A DNA stretch of 64,000 bases, taken from [Mycobacterium] zoologicum. Its GTDB lineage: Bacteria; Actinomycetota; Actinomycetes; Mycobacteriales; Mycobacteriaceae. The translations under genes were made by a program, and so were the position numbers. Shown here piece by piece: positions 29,237 through 39,318 of this stretch. Each line of letters begins with the position of its first letter. Position 1 is the first letter of the stretch. A model generated the notes under the pieces. The model had not been told where the DNA came from, did no database searches, and worked only from the letters and a program-made list of their open reading frames with translations. Location: positions 2,201,857-2,265,856 of the forward strand of contig NZ_CP083985.1 in NCBI RefSeq assembly GCF_020172665.1, given 5' to 3'.

Positions 29237-29932
29237 CTACTGACTGTCGTTCTCGGGCGTCATCAGATCGATTGCGGCGGCGAATTCCCCTACGAACGGC
29301 TGGGGATAGCTGCCGATTCCGACACCGGTCATCCACTCGGCGGCGGTGTCTGGGTGGTCCATCCAGCGCTGAGCGCTTGCCGCGCTGTCGATTTCGAGCA
29401 GTGTCAACACCTCGCGGCCGTCGTCGACAGCCTGATACACCCACACCTTGCGCACGCCGGCGTCGGCGAACCGGCCCAGGCCGTTGTGCACCTTGGCCAT
29501 CAGCTCTTCGGGGTCGGCGACCGTGGAGACCACTCCGACGATCACCTCGGAACCGGGCTGTTCGGAATCGGGCCGGGTGAGGTTGATCTTCTCGCGGACC
29601 TCGCCGGCGAAGATCGCCGGCAGGTCGTTGACCCCGCTGCGGTCAAACCATTCGAAGACAGCGGGGGAGCGCAGCAGTTCCTTGACCGAGATCCGGTGCC
29701 GCAGCCCGATCGTCACCAGTACCCGCTTCGGTTCGAACGCCGAGGTGTAGAGCACCGCGTGGCGGGCACCGAGGGCCGCCAGCGGGGATTGGTCATCGCG
29801 CATGAGTGACCAGGTCCGCTCAACGTCGTCGACTTGATAATCCAGCGCCAGCACCAGTGAATGTGGATCCGCACGGTGGGAGACACAGCTGCCCGAAACG
29901 CCGATATTGCGGCTAGGCGAATCGAGTCTCAT
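29237..29932 (-). CDS. Conserved hypothetical protein (Rv1874-like), iron-regulated
   Basis: 231 residues from ATG 29932. No catalytic motif is recognised. Visible blocks are HSLVLALDYQVDDVERTWSLM, VLVTIGLRHRISVKELLRSPAVFEWFDRSG and ADAGVRKVWVYQAVDDGREVLTLLEID, the last resembling dimeric alpha/beta-barrel-like monooxygenase/heme-binding folds only loosely. The IdeR box ends 1 bp before this start, so the mRNA may be leaderless, or a downstream GTG (for example VSGSC) may be used. First gene of an iron-controlled unit with bfd. Confidence 0.75.
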   Translation of the reverse strand: MRLDSPSRNIGVSGSCVSHRADPHSLVLALDYQVDDVERTWSLMRDDQSPLAALGARHAVLYTSAFEPKRVLVTIGLRHRISVKELLRSPAVFEWFDRSGVNDLPAIFAGEVREKINLTRPDSEQPGSEVIVGVVSTVADPEELMAKVHNGLGRFADAGVRKVWVYQAVDDGREVLTLLEIDSAASAQRWMDHPDTAAEWMTGVGIGSYPQPFVGEFAAAIDLMTPENDSQ

Positions 29933-29933
29933 G

Positions 29934-29952
29934 TTAGTAGAGTCTAACCTAA
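29934..29952. promoter_or_regulatory. IdeR box
   Basis: TTAGTAGAGTCTAACCTAA matches the 19-bp mycobacterial IdeR palindrome (TTAGGTTAGGCTAACCTAA) at 15 of 19 positions, with one half (CTAACCTAA) complete. It sits directly before the Rv1874-like gene and about 200 bp upstream of bfrA. IdeR with Fe2+ would repress the leftward unit and might affect bfrA. Confidence 0.75.
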
Positions 29953-30156
29953 GTTCAGCGCATCGGGCAGTGCCCCCGGCGATCCGTTCTCGCCGGATCC
30001 GGTAGCCGATGTGCCGATTCGACGCGCCGAGACCCGGGTAAACACCGCATCCTGACCGGGCACCTGCACTAGATTGAATTCGGCGCGTTACGGCGACGAT
30101 CCAACCCCCGTCCGTCGCGGCCGGCATGCGAGGTTCTTCACATCAGAGGAGTGATC

Positions 30157-30636
30157 ATGCAAGGCGACCCAGAGGTTCTCAAACTGCTCAACGAGCAGTT
30201 GACCAGCGAACTCACCGCGATCAACCAGTACTTCCTGCATTCCAAGATGCAGGACAACTGGGGGTTCACCGAGTTGGCCGGCCACACCCGCGACGAATCG
30301 TTCGAGGAGATGCGGCACGCCGAGGCGGTCACCGACCGCATCCTGCTGCTCGACGGTCTGCCGAACTATCAGCGCATCGGATCCCTGCGCATCGGACAGA
30401 CCCTGCGCGAGCAGTTCGAAAGCGATCTCGCGCTCGAAATGGACGTCCTCAACCGGCTGCGACCGGGCATCGTGATGTGCCGCGACAAACAGGACAGCAC
30501 CACCGCCAAGCTGCTCGAGGGCATCCTCGTCGAAGAGGAATCCCACATCGACTATCTGCAGACTCAACTGGAGTTGATGGACAAGCTGGGCGATGCGCTG
30601 TATTCGGCGCAGTGCGTCTCCCGCCCACCGTCCTGA
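30157..30636 (+). CDS. bfrA: Bacterioferritin BfrA
   Basis: 159 residues. Ferroxidase ligands Glu18, Glu51 and His54 and the haem ligand Met52 are present (EMRHAE), followed by DLALEMDVLNRLRPGI and EEESHIDYLQTQ. It forms the 24-mer haem-containing iron store. ATG 30157 is preceded by GAGGAG; the upstream GTG 30151 lies inside that site. Its bfd partner is in the divergent unit. Confidence 0.95.
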   Translation: MQGDPEVLKLLNEQLTSELTAINQYFLHSKMQDNWGFTELAGHTRDESFEEMRHAEAVTDRILLLDGLPNYQRIGSLRIGQTLREQFESDLALEMDVLNRLRPGIVMCRDKQDSTTAKLLEGILVEEESHIDYLQTQLELMDKLGDALYSAQCVSRPPS

Positions 30637-30662
30637 TCACCAAAGTGGGTACCCGTTAGCGC

Positions 30663-32753
30663 GTGACGCCGACGGGAGGGACCACCATCACCACGACGCC
30701 CAATGCACCGCCGCTCGCCGACGACATGCGGCCGACAGTCAGCCCGCAGCGCCGCAACCTGATCTTCTCGGCGATCGTGTTCGGTCTGCTGATGGCCGCC
30801 CTCGATCAGACCATCGTGGCTACGGCACTCCCCACGATCGTGTCGGATCTGGGCAACGCCGGCCACCAGTCGTGGGTCGTCACCAGTTATCTGTTGACCT
30901 CGACCATCGCGACGATCCTGGCAGGCAAGCTCGGCGACCTGTTCGGCCGCAAGCGGGTTTTCCAGACCGCCGTTCTCTTCTTCGTGGCCGGGTCGGTGCT
31001 GTGCGGCTTGTCCACCTCGATGGGGATGCTGGTCGGTGCCCGCGCGCTGCAGGGTATCGGCGGCGGCGCGATCACCGTCACCGCCGCCGCGCTGATCGGC
31101 GAGGTCATTCCGCTGCGTGACCGGGGCCGCTATCAGGGCATGCTGGGCGCGGTCTTCGGGGTCACCACGGTGATCGGCCCGTTGCTGGGCGGGTATGTCA
31201 CCGACTACCTGACCTGGCGGTGGGCGTTCTGGATCAACCTGCCGATCTCGGTAGTCGTGTTGATCGTGGCCGGTGTGGCGATCCCGGCGCTGGTCGGCCG
31301 AGCCAAGCCGACCATCGACTACGCCGGGATCGTGCTGGTCGGGTTGGGCGCCACCGGGTTGACGCTGGCCACCAGCTGGGGCGGCAACCGGTACGCCTGG
31401 GGGTCACCGGCGATCATCGGGTTATTCGCCGGGGCCGTCGTGGCGCTGGCGCTGTTCGTGTGGGTGGAGAGCCGGGTCGCCGCACCCATCCTGCCGACCC
31501 GGCTCTTCGCCGACCCGGTGTTCGCGGTCTGCTGTGTGCTGGCGTTCGTGGTCGGTTTCGCGATGCTGGGCGCACTGACCTTCCTACCCACCTTCATGCA
31601 GTACGTCGACGGCGTCTCGGCGACCACGTCGGGGCTGCGCACCCTGCCCATGGTGGTGGGCATGCTCGTGACGTCCACGGGCAGCGGCGCCCTGGTCGGC
31701 CGAACCGGCCGGTACAAGATCTTTCCGGTGGTCGGCACCGCGCTGATGACACTCGCGTTCGCACTGATGTCGCAGATGGACGCGGCCACACCGGCCTTGG
31801 TGCAATCGCTTTACCTGTTGCTGCTGGGGGCCGGTATCGGGCTGTCGATGCAGGTCCTGGTGCTCGTCGTGCAGAACACGTCGAGTTTTGCCGACCTCGG
31901 TGTGGCCACCTCAGGCGTCACGTTCTTCCGGACCATCGGCAGCTCGTTCGGCGCCGCGGTATTCGGCTCGCTGTTCGTGAATTTCCTGGGGAGCCGGCTC
32001 GTCGCGGCGCTGGGGGCCGCCGGGTTGCCCGCGGAGGCCACCGATTCTCCGGAGGCGGTGCACCGGTTGGCGCCGCAGCAGGCGGCGCCGATCGTGGCGG
32101 CCTACGCGGAATCACTCGGCCAGGTGTTCTTGTGGGCCGCGCCGGTCGCACTGCTGGGATTCGTTCTGGCGCTGTTCCTGCGTGAGGTTCCGCTCAAGGA
32201 GTTGCCCGACAATTCGGCCAACCTCGGTGACGGCTTCGGCATGCCCACCGACGAGACGTCGGACGAGCTGCTCGAGACTGCGGTCGGACGGCTGCTGCGC
32301 AACGAGCCGGGGGTGCGGCTGCGCAGTATCGCTATGCGGTCCGATTCCCCGCTGGATGTGGCCGGGTTGTGGACGGTGCTGCGCATTCATCGCTACACGC
32401 AGGTATTCCGGACCGCGCGGCTCAGCGACATCGGCAGGACGCTGCGGGTGCCCTACGAAATCCTCGAACCCACCGTCGATCGTCTGGTGGCGGAGGGTTA
32501 TGTACTGCGCGACGGCGATCACCTGGGCCTGACCCGAGCCGGCCTGCGTCAGGTCGGCTTCGTATCGTCGCTGGTTCAGGAGTGGGTGGTGGACAAACTG
32601 GCCCGCTCGCCCGGCTTCGAGGGCCGGCCGGATCGTGGCGAGGTGGAGGCGGCGCTGCAGCGGATCGCCTATCGCAGCCTCGCCGACCGTGATTGGGCGG
32701 TCCAGTCACCGGAGTTGGCCGGCTCCGCCCATGACGGCACCGCAGCCCGCTAG
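30663..32753 (+). CDS. DHA2-family MFS exporter with C-terminal winged-helix domain (Rv1877-like)
   Basis: 696 residues, GTG start. About 14 transmembrane helices with motif A (GKLGDLFGRKRVF) and LDQTIVATALPTIVSDLG in helix 1, typical of DHA2 proton-driven drug exporters. The last about 130 residues are cytoplasmic and contain a winged-helix-like segment: RTARLSDIGRTLRVPYEILEPTVDRLVAEGYVLRDGDHLGLT in outline. That tail is unusual for a transporter. The start is uncertain: GTG 30663 or ATG 30726. It follows bfrA by 26 bp. Confidence 0.87.
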   Translation: MTPTGGTTITTTPNAPPLADDMRPTVSPQRRNLIFSAIVFGLLMAALDQTIVATALPTIVSDLGNAGHQSWVVTSYLLTSTIATILAGKLGDLFGRKRVFQTAVLFFVAGSVLCGLSTSMGMLVGARALQGIGGGAITVTAAALIGEVIPLRDRGRYQGMLGAVFGVTTVIGPLLGGYVTDYLTWRWAFWINLPISVVVLIVAGVAIPALVGRAKPTIDYAGIVLVGLGATGLTLATSWGGNRYAWGSPAIIGLFAGAVVALALFVWVESRVAAPILPTRLFADPVFAVCCVLAFVVGFAMLGALTFLPTFMQYVDGVSATTSGLRTLPMVVGMLVTSTGSGALVGRTGRYKIFPVVGTALMTLAFALMSQMDAATPALVQSLYLLLLGAGIGLSMQVLVLVVQNTSSFADLGVATSGVTFFRTIGSSFGAAVFGSLFVNFLGSRLVAALGAAGLPAEATDSPEAVHRLAPQQAAPIVAAYAESLGQVFLWAAPVALLGFVLALFLREVPLKELPDNSANLGDGFGMPTDETSDELLETAVGRLLRNEPGVRLRSIAMRSDSPLDVAGLWTVLRIHRYTQVFRTARLSDIGRTLRVPYEILEPTVDRLVAEGYVLRDGDHLGLTRAGLRQVGFVSSLVQEWVVDKLARSPGFEGRPDRGEVEAALQRIAYRSLADRDWAVQSPELAGSAHDGTAAR

Positions 32754-32764
32754 CATCGCTGGGT

Positions 32765-33259
32765 ATGAGCCGCATCGGAGACTTCGAAGCCCACGACATG
32801 ATCGGCTGGATGGCCAAATCGCCTGAACTCGCCGCCGGCATCGGGGGATTCAGCACCGCGGTCTACAACAAGGGCAGACTGCCGATGCGCACCCGTGAGC
32901 TGGCCCGGATGGTGATCGCCCAGGCCAACGAGTGCACGGTATGCATGAACACCCGCGACGCCGACGGCCCCGCCGCCGGGGTCAGCGAGGACCTCTACGA
33001 CCACGCGGCACAGTGGCGCACCTGGGCGGGCTACAGCCCCCAGGAACGCATCGCAGCAGAGTTCGCCCACCGATTCGCCACGGACCACACCGGCCTGCGC
33101 GACGACGAGGACTTCTGGTCGCGCTGCTCGGAGCACCTCAGTGACGAGCTGCTCACCGACCTCGCGCTGTCGTGTGCGCTGTGGGTCGGCATGGGACGGC
33201 TGCTGCGCACCCTGGACATCGGGCAGGCCTGCGCATTCACCCTGCCCAGCCGGGTCTGA
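32765..33259 (+). CDS. Carboxymuconolactone decarboxylase/AhpD-fold protein
   Basis: 164 residues. The CMD helix-bundle includes ELARMVIAQANECTVCMNTR with the CxxC redox pair of AhpD-like proteins. Possibly a peroxide-linked thiol enzyme, but no partner is obvious. It lies 11 bp after the MFS gene and 17 bp before the CocE-type hydrolase. Confidence 0.82.
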   Translation: MSRIGDFEAHDMIGWMAKSPELAAGIGGFSTAVYNKGRLPMRTRELARMVIAQANECTVCMNTRDADGPAAGVSEDLYDHAAQWRTWAGYSPQERIAAEFAHRFATDHTGLRDDEDFWSRCSEHLSDELLTDLALSCALWVGMGRLLRTLDIGQACAFTLPSRV

Positions 33260-33276
33260 CCCGGCGCGGGGCGTTG

Positions 33277-35232
33277 GTGGCCGGAGTGTGGGGGCGCCGG
33301 GCCGGCTGGGCGCTGGCCATGGCCGGGGCGGCCGGGGCGGCTGGTCTGGCGCTGCGAAACGCCGGTGGCGCCAAGGCCCGTAAGCACAACCCCGCGCCGT
33401 TCGATCCGCCCTGGAGCGCCCCGCCGGCGCAGTTCGGTATCGGAATACACCGCAACGTGGCGGTGCCGATGAGCGACGGGATCGTGCTGCGCGCCGATAT
33501 TCACTACCCGACCGTGCCCGAGACCGGGGCGCCGGCGGCCGGGCCGTTTCCGGTGCTGCTGTCGGTGACCCCCTACGGCAAACTGGCGCCGCCGCCGGCG
33601 GCGCAGATCGGCGGCGGTCCGGCACCGCACCTGATCCGGCGCGGCTATATCGAGGTGATGGTCGACGTCCGTGGCACCGGGGCATCAGGCGGGTCGTTCG
33701 AGATGTTCGGCGCGGACCAGACCCGCGACGGCGTCGAACTGGTCACCTGGGCCTCGACTCTGCCCAACGCCAACGGCCGGGTCGGCATGTTCGGCATCTC
33801 CTACCTGGCCATCAACCAGTTGTTCACCGCGTCCGCGGTCGGGCCGGACTCACCCCTGAAGGCCATCTTTCCGGTGATGGCCGCCAACGACTTCTACCGG
33901 GACGCCGCCACCATGGGCGGGGTGTCGCACCTGCGCACCGTGCGTGCGTACGGCTCGGTGTACCGGCTGCTCAACGTTCTCAACCCGACCCTGGAGTTCT
34001 TCACCCCCGGCGGGCACCCGCGCCCGCGCGCCGGCGGGTTCGCCGCAGTGCGGCAACGCGGCAAAGATCAGCGGGGCTACTTCGAGCCGCTGGTCGACGA
34101 GGCGCGCACCGGCGGTGACGCCGCCTTCGACGGGCCGTTCTGGGACACCATGCGACCGGACCTGATCCTGCCCGACATTGCCGCCAACAATGTCGCAGTC
34201 CTGTTGACCGGCGGCTGGCACGATGCTTTCCAACGCGGAGCGCCGCTGAACTACGCGGCGTTGCAGAACGCCTGCACCGGTCGGCCGGTGACTGCACCGA
34301 TGCAGCCCGGACAACCGCTGAGCGACCGGATCAGGCTGATGATGGGGCCGTGGTACCACGTGTCGGACTACGACGGCCTCAACATCGTGGATCTGCAGCT
34401 GCGCTGGTTCGACTACTGGCTCAAAGACGATGCGGCCGCGGCGATGTCGGGTGCGCCGTTCACTTTCACCGCCATCGGCGGCCGGCGCTGGTACCACACC
34501 CGGGAATACCCGATCCCCGAAGCGACACCGGCGAAGCTGTACCTCGCACACGCCGGGCGGTTGAGCGCCGACGCCCCGGCCGAGCAGACCCTTGTCGCCC
34601 TGCCGTACCGCTCGCGCGGCCCGATGTCCGGACGCAGCCTCGAACAATGGTCGTTGGGGCTCAACAGTTTCGTCACCTCGTCGGCGGGCGGCCGTACTCG
34701 CCACGATCAGGACAACCGCCGGGTGCAACGCGGTGCCCTGACCTACACCAGCGAGCGGTTTGACTCGCCGACCCTGATCGCCGGGCCGATCACGCTGAGC
34801 ATCCAGGCGACGGCCGACACCACCGAGACGTTGTGGGTGGCCCACCTCGACGACGTCGCGCCGGAGGGCGTCAATCGCCCGCTGACCATGGGAGCGCTGC
34901 TCGGCTCCCACCGCCAACTCGACCCGGACCGCACCTGGTACCTGCCGGACGGCACCGTGCTGCGCCCGCATCACATCAGCACCCGGGCTGCGGTGCGGCC
35001 GGTGGTGCCGGGCGAGCCGACCCGCTACGACATCGAGATCTTCCCGACCGCGGCGCTGATCGCACCGGGGCATCGGCTGCGACTGACCGTGACCACCTAC
35101 GATTTCCCGCACCTGGTGCCGAACGAGCCGGCATGCCGGGCCTTGGCCGGCGGTCTCTATCAGGTACACCAGGGTGGGGCGACTCCGTCGTGCTTGTTGC
35201 TGCCGCTGGCCGATCCGGACCGCCTGGATTGA
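33277..35232 (+). CDS. CocE/NonD-family hydrolase (Xaa-Pro dipeptidyl-peptidase-like)
   Basis: About 651 residues from GTG 33277. A hydrophobic N-terminal segment (WALAMAGAAGAAGLALR) suggests a signal or membrane anchor. The alpha/beta hydrolase core has the nucleophile motif GISYLAINQ, GGWHDAFQRG and the catalytic His region MMGPWYHVSD; the C-terminal jelly-roll domain (from about GALTYTSERFDSPTLIAGPI) is typical of CocE/X-Pro peptidases. The substrate is unknown: ester or proline peptide. It ends head-to-head with the SRPBCC gene, with no bases between the two stops. Confidence 0.87.
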   Translation: MAGVWGRRAGWALAMAGAAGAAGLALRNAGGAKARKHNPAPFDPPWSAPPAQFGIGIHRNVAVPMSDGIVLRADIHYPTVPETGAPAAGPFPVLLSVTPYGKLAPPPAAQIGGGPAPHLIRRGYIEVMVDVRGTGASGGSFEMFGADQTRDGVELVTWASTLPNANGRVGMFGISYLAINQLFTASAVGPDSPLKAIFPVMAANDFYRDAATMGGVSHLRTVRAYGSVYRLLNVLNPTLEFFTPGGHPRPRAGGFAAVRQRGKDQRGYFEPLVDEARTGGDAAFDGPFWDTMRPDLILPDIAANNVAVLLTGGWHDAFQRGAPLNYAALQNACTGRPVTAPMQPGQPLSDRIRLMMGPWYHVSDYDGLNIVDLQLRWFDYWLKDDAAAAMSGAPFTFTAIGGRRWYHTREYPIPEATPAKLYLAHAGRLSADAPAEQTLVALPYRSRGPMSGRSLEQWSLGLNSFVTSSAGGRTRHDQDNRRVQRGALTYTSERFDSPTLIAGPITLSIQATADTTETLWVAHLDDVAPEGVNRPLTMGALLGSHRQLDPDRTWYLPDGTVLRPHHISTRAAVRPVVPGEPTRYDIEIFPTAALIAPGHRLRLTVTTYDFPHLVPNEPACRALAGGLYQVHQGGATPSCLLLPLADPDRLD

Positions 35233-35691
35233 CTAGCCCTGTTCGACGACGTCGCGGATGCGCTCGAGGGTGCGCCGCATGTCACGGATGTTGTTGCGCT
35301 GCCGGAGAAAACCGCCGAACGCGTAGTAGTAGACGTTGGTCAGGAAGGAGTCTGCCAGCCGGAAGGACTCGGTGACGTCGGTGCCGTCCGCGGTGGGGGA
35401 CAGCTCATAGCGCCACTTGTTCAGGGCCCGATCGCCGGCGAGCACCGCGAACTCGAACACCCGCCCCGGCTCGCATTCGGTGACGCGGCAGACCGTCCAG
35501 TACACCGGCCCGATGCCGTTGCGCTTGACGTGGCCGCGGAAACGGGCCCCGGCCGCCGGACCGGTTGCACCGTCGAGCCATTCGGCTTCGAAGGTCTCCG
35601 GGGAGAACTGCCCGATCTTGCGGACGTCGGCCACCAGATCCCAGATCCGTTCGGCTGGAGCCGCCATGTGGACTGTCGCTGAACCCTGCAT
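35233..35691 (-). CDS. SRPBCC-family lipid-binding/cyclase-like protein (Rv1883c-like)
   Basis: 152 residues. The START/polyketide cyclase-like fold begins ATVHMAAPAERIWDLVADVRKIGQFSPE and ends with an amphipathic helix. Such proteins bind hydrophobic ligands. GTG 35733 in the same frame could extend the N-terminus, but ATG 35691 matches the family start. It sits downstream of the antigen 85 gene beyond a strong terminator. Confidence 0.83.
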   Translation of the reverse strand: MQGSATVHMAAPAERIWDLVADVRKIGQFSPETFEAEWLDGATGPAAGARFRGHVKRNGIGPVYWTVCRVTECEPGRVFEFAVLAGDRALNKWRYELSPTADGTDVTESFRLADSFLTNVYYYAFGGFLRQRNNIRDMRRTLERIRDVVEQG

Positions 35692-35739
35692 GCTCGCAAT
35701 CAAAGCATTCCCGGCCTTGCGTGGTAACCCCACCCGGTG

Positions 35740-35782
35740 AAAAAAGCTCTGCGCCCCACCCGGAATCGGGTGGGGCGCAGAG
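35740..35782 (-). terminator. Rho-independent terminator of the antigen 85 gene
   Basis: Perfect inverted repeat with a 16-bp stem (35747-35762 pairing with 35767-35782) and a 4-nt loop. Read on the minus strand, it is followed by a run of six T residues (complement of 35740-35745). It begins 25 bp beyond the stop of the leftward antigen 85 gene. This is unusually classical for a mycobacterium. Confidence 0.9.
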
Positions 35783-35806
35783 GTCAGATCTCGGTGCTGG
35801 TGAGAC

Positions 35807-37096
<1,290 letters not shown>

Positions 37097-38209
37097 TTGG
37101 ATACGGTACTAGGGCTGGCACTGACACCGACGACGCTCGGATGGGTGATAGCCGAGGGACCCGTGGAGGACGCCTCGACGGTGGCCGGCGATGAGTTCGG
37201 CGTTGACCGCAATGGCCCGGGGCTGGACGCTGTGAGCATGGCTGCGGCGGCATCTGCTGTCGCGGTTCGCGCGCGCACCATGACCGCAGCCCGTGGAGAC
37301 CGGCTGCACGGAGTGGGCGTCACCTGGAGTGACGACGCCACGGTGGCCGCTGCATTGCTGCTGGAGTCGCTCGCCGATGCCGGGTTCGACAACGTGGTGC
37401 CGGTGCGCTTCGGTGATGCGGCGGGCTCGCTCGCTACCGGAGTCGGCCGGCGCAGCGGCCGCACGGCGGTGTGTGTCATCGAACCCGGAATGGCCACCCT
37501 GGTGCCGCTGGGCGGCGCGGACGCCGGCGACATCACCACCTGCGCGATCGGCGGTACCGATGAGGTGACCGGTTGGCTGGCCGACGCCTTCGCGGCGGCC
37601 GCTGACCGGCCCGAGGTGTTGCTGGTGGCCGGCTCGATGAGGGGAATGGACCGGCTCGGCCGCCGCCTGGAATCCAAGCTGAAGGTGCCGGTGTTCGTCC
37701 AAGGTGGTGCTCAACAGGCGTTGGCGCGGGGTGCGGCGCTGGCGCTGGCGCCGCACGCCGACCTGGCCGGCGCGTCGTTCGCGGGGCACCCGGGCGGGTC
37801 GGCTGATCGGTCGGCACGCCGGATGTCGTTGTCCTACGCCGGGGCGTTGACGATGCTGACCGGCGGAGCGGTCACGTTCGTGGCCTCGGTGTCGGCGGCC
37901 GTGAGCATGCAGCTTTCCCCGAGCAAGGACGTCCCGAACTCCACGCCGCCCGAACGCGTGACGATGGCGCACGTCGCGGCACCGGCAAAGGTTCCCGAGA
38001 AGGCAAGCGAGAAGGTGCCCGAGATGGTGGAGGCCCCCGCGCCCAAGGTCGAAGCCCCGCCGCCCCCGACCGACACGCCCGAGGGCGCGCTGGTGGAGCT
38101 CCAAACGCTGTGGGATGCACCGGCCATGGAGCCCGGCCCGCCGCCTCAGGGCTCGCCGACGCTGCTGGATCGGTTTCGGCAGCACATTCCGCGCCTGCCG
38201 GCCCGCTGA
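37097..38209 (+). CDS. DUF7159-type mycobacterial protein, actin-like fold with C-terminal membrane helix
   Basis: About 370 residues. The N-terminal LDTVLGLALTPTTLGWVIAEG resembles the start of mycobacterial DUF7159 proteins (actin/Hsp70-like ATPase-related fold). It has a transmembrane helix near LTMLTGGAVTFVASVSAAV and a Lys/Pro/Glu-rich tail (KVPEKASEKVPEMVEAPAPK). The start is a TTG (37097); another TTG at 37082 is in frame. Function is unknown; the position matches Rv1887 of M. tuberculosis. Confidence 0.78.
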   Translation: MDTVLGLALTPTTLGWVIAEGPVEDASTVAGDEFGVDRNGPGLDAVSMAAAASAVAVRARTMTAARGDRLHGVGVTWSDDATVAAALLLESLADAGFDNVVPVRFGDAAGSLATGVGRRSGRTAVCVIEPGMATLVPLGGADAGDITTCAIGGTDEVTGWLADAFAAAADRPEVLLVAGSMRGMDRLGRRLESKLKVPVFVQGGAQQALARGAALALAPHADLAGASFAGHPGGSADRSARRMSLSYAGALTMLTGGAVTFVASVSAAVSMQLSPSKDVPNSTPPERVTMAHVAAPAKVPEKASEKVPEMVEAPAPKVEAPPPPTDTPEGALVELQTLWDAPAMEPGPPPQGSPTLLDRFRQHIPRLPAR

Positions 38210-38210
38210 T

Positions 38211-38759
38211 TCAGGACCCGGGCACCGCCGGCACGGTCGCCGTCATCGACACCGTCACCTCATCGGCGACCTGCATCGCGCCCATCAGCATCGAATAGCG
38301 CCGCACGCCGAAGTCGCTGTGGCGCACCCGGCTCTCCGCGTCGACCCGGCCCGCCTCGTTCACCCGCACCTGGACGACATGCCGCTGGGTCCGGCCCCGG
38401 ATCTGCAGCGTCCCGGCCAACCGATAGCCACTCTCGGCCGGCTCGATATCGTTGCACTCGAACAGGATTCGCGGGTATTTGCCGCTGCCGAGGCACTTGA
38501 GCGCGTTGCCGCGGATCAACGCCTTCTCCGGGGTGGTCAGCGGTGTCAGCCCACCGTCACCTCGCAGTACCTGCAATGCGTCAACCTCGATGGACAGGCT
38601 GACCGAGGTGGGCCGACCCGACGACCACCGCACCCTTGCTTGCCAGCGCGACATGGAGATCGTGAGGCGGTGGCCCATCTTGGCGGCTCGGCCGGCCACG
38701 TCGGTGCCGATCTGCAGACGGCCCTGCGATTCGTCGAACTGCGTCTGCGTGTCGGCCAT
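38211..38759 (-). CDS. YceI-family lipocalin-like protein
   Basis: 182 residues. The YceI beta-barrel pattern is visible: LQIGTDVAGRAAKMGHRLTISM, VSLSIEVDALQVL and GTLQIRGRTQRHVVQVRV. Such proteins bind polyisoprenoids or other lipids. No signal peptide, so it is probably cytoplasmic. It converges with the DUF7159-type gene, with one base between stops. Confidence 0.82.
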   Translation of the reverse strand: MADTQTQFDESQGRLQIGTDVAGRAAKMGHRLTISMSRWQARVRWSSGRPTSVSLSIEVDALQVLRGDGGLTPLTTPEKALIRGNALKCLGSGKYPRILFECNDIEPAESGYRLAGTLQIRGRTQRHVVQVRVNEAGRVDAESRVRHSDFGVRRYSMLMGAMQVADEVTVSMTATVPAVPGS

Positions 38760-38875
38760 CTGCGGGACTTTAGTGGGCCGACAATCGGTGGATTCACCGA
38801 AGACGCCCGGCGGGTACCGGTTAGGCTTCCCTGTCGGGGCCTCGTGGCCCGGATCGACAGGATTAAGGGCGACTA

Positions 38876-39298
38876 ATGATTCGTGAACTGGCCGCAGCAG
38901 CTCTCATCGCCGGCGCCGCAGGTGTGACAGCGGCGCTCGGGGCACCGGCCGCCGGCGCCTACCCGGGTGACGTACCGGGGATGGCCGAGGGGCAGCGACA
39001 GGGCGACGCTTGCTACAGCTGGGAGCGCTACATCTACGGCCACGGCCCCAACGGCCAGGCGCTGGCGTGTCACTTCATCGCCAACCAATGGCCGCCGAAG
39101 GACACCGGGTTCTGGCAGATCTCGAACCCGCTCTACGGAGTGCAGGACATCGGTTCGCCCTGTCCGAATCCGCAGTCGGCCGCACAGTCACCCGACGGGT
39201 TGCCGCTGCTGTGCATGGGTGCACGGGGTTGGCAGCCGGGCATCTACACCGGCGGCATCGGACCGTACTTCCCGCCCGGGATCGCTCAGGTCGGCTGA
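38876..39298 (+). CDS. Conserved secreted protein (Rv1891-like)
   Basis: 140 residues with a signal peptide (LAAAALIAGAAGVTAALG, cleavage near PAAGAYPG). The mature part has four Cys (GDACYSWERYIYG, ALACHF, GSPCPNP, LLCMGARGW) that could form two disulphides. No enzymatic motif is recognised. It is specific to mycobacteria as far as I know. The ATG follows the YceI gene by 116 bp and reads away from it. Confidence 0.82.
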   Translation: MIRELAAAALIAGAAGVTAALGAPAAGAYPGDVPGMAEGQRQGDACYSWERYIYGHGPNGQALACHFIANQWPPKDTGFWQISNPLYGVQDIGSPCPNPQSAAQSPDGLPLLCMGARGWQPGIYTGGIGPYFPPGIAQVG

Positions 39299-39318
39299 CT
39301 TCGACTAACCTCGACGTC

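Noticed and set aside
30070..30156. Search for a second IdeR box directly upstream of bfrA.
   Set aside because: No TTAGGTTAG-like sequence is present; the only good box is at 29934-29952.
34000..34300. Frames on the minus strand within the CocE gene.
   Set aside because: The CocE hydrolase has a clear catalytic pattern; the antisense frames have none.
38764..38774. GGGACTTTAGT near the YceI gene, resembling a DosR box.
   Set aside because: Only one half fits; the other half reads GGGC instead of the CCCG needed for the palindrome.
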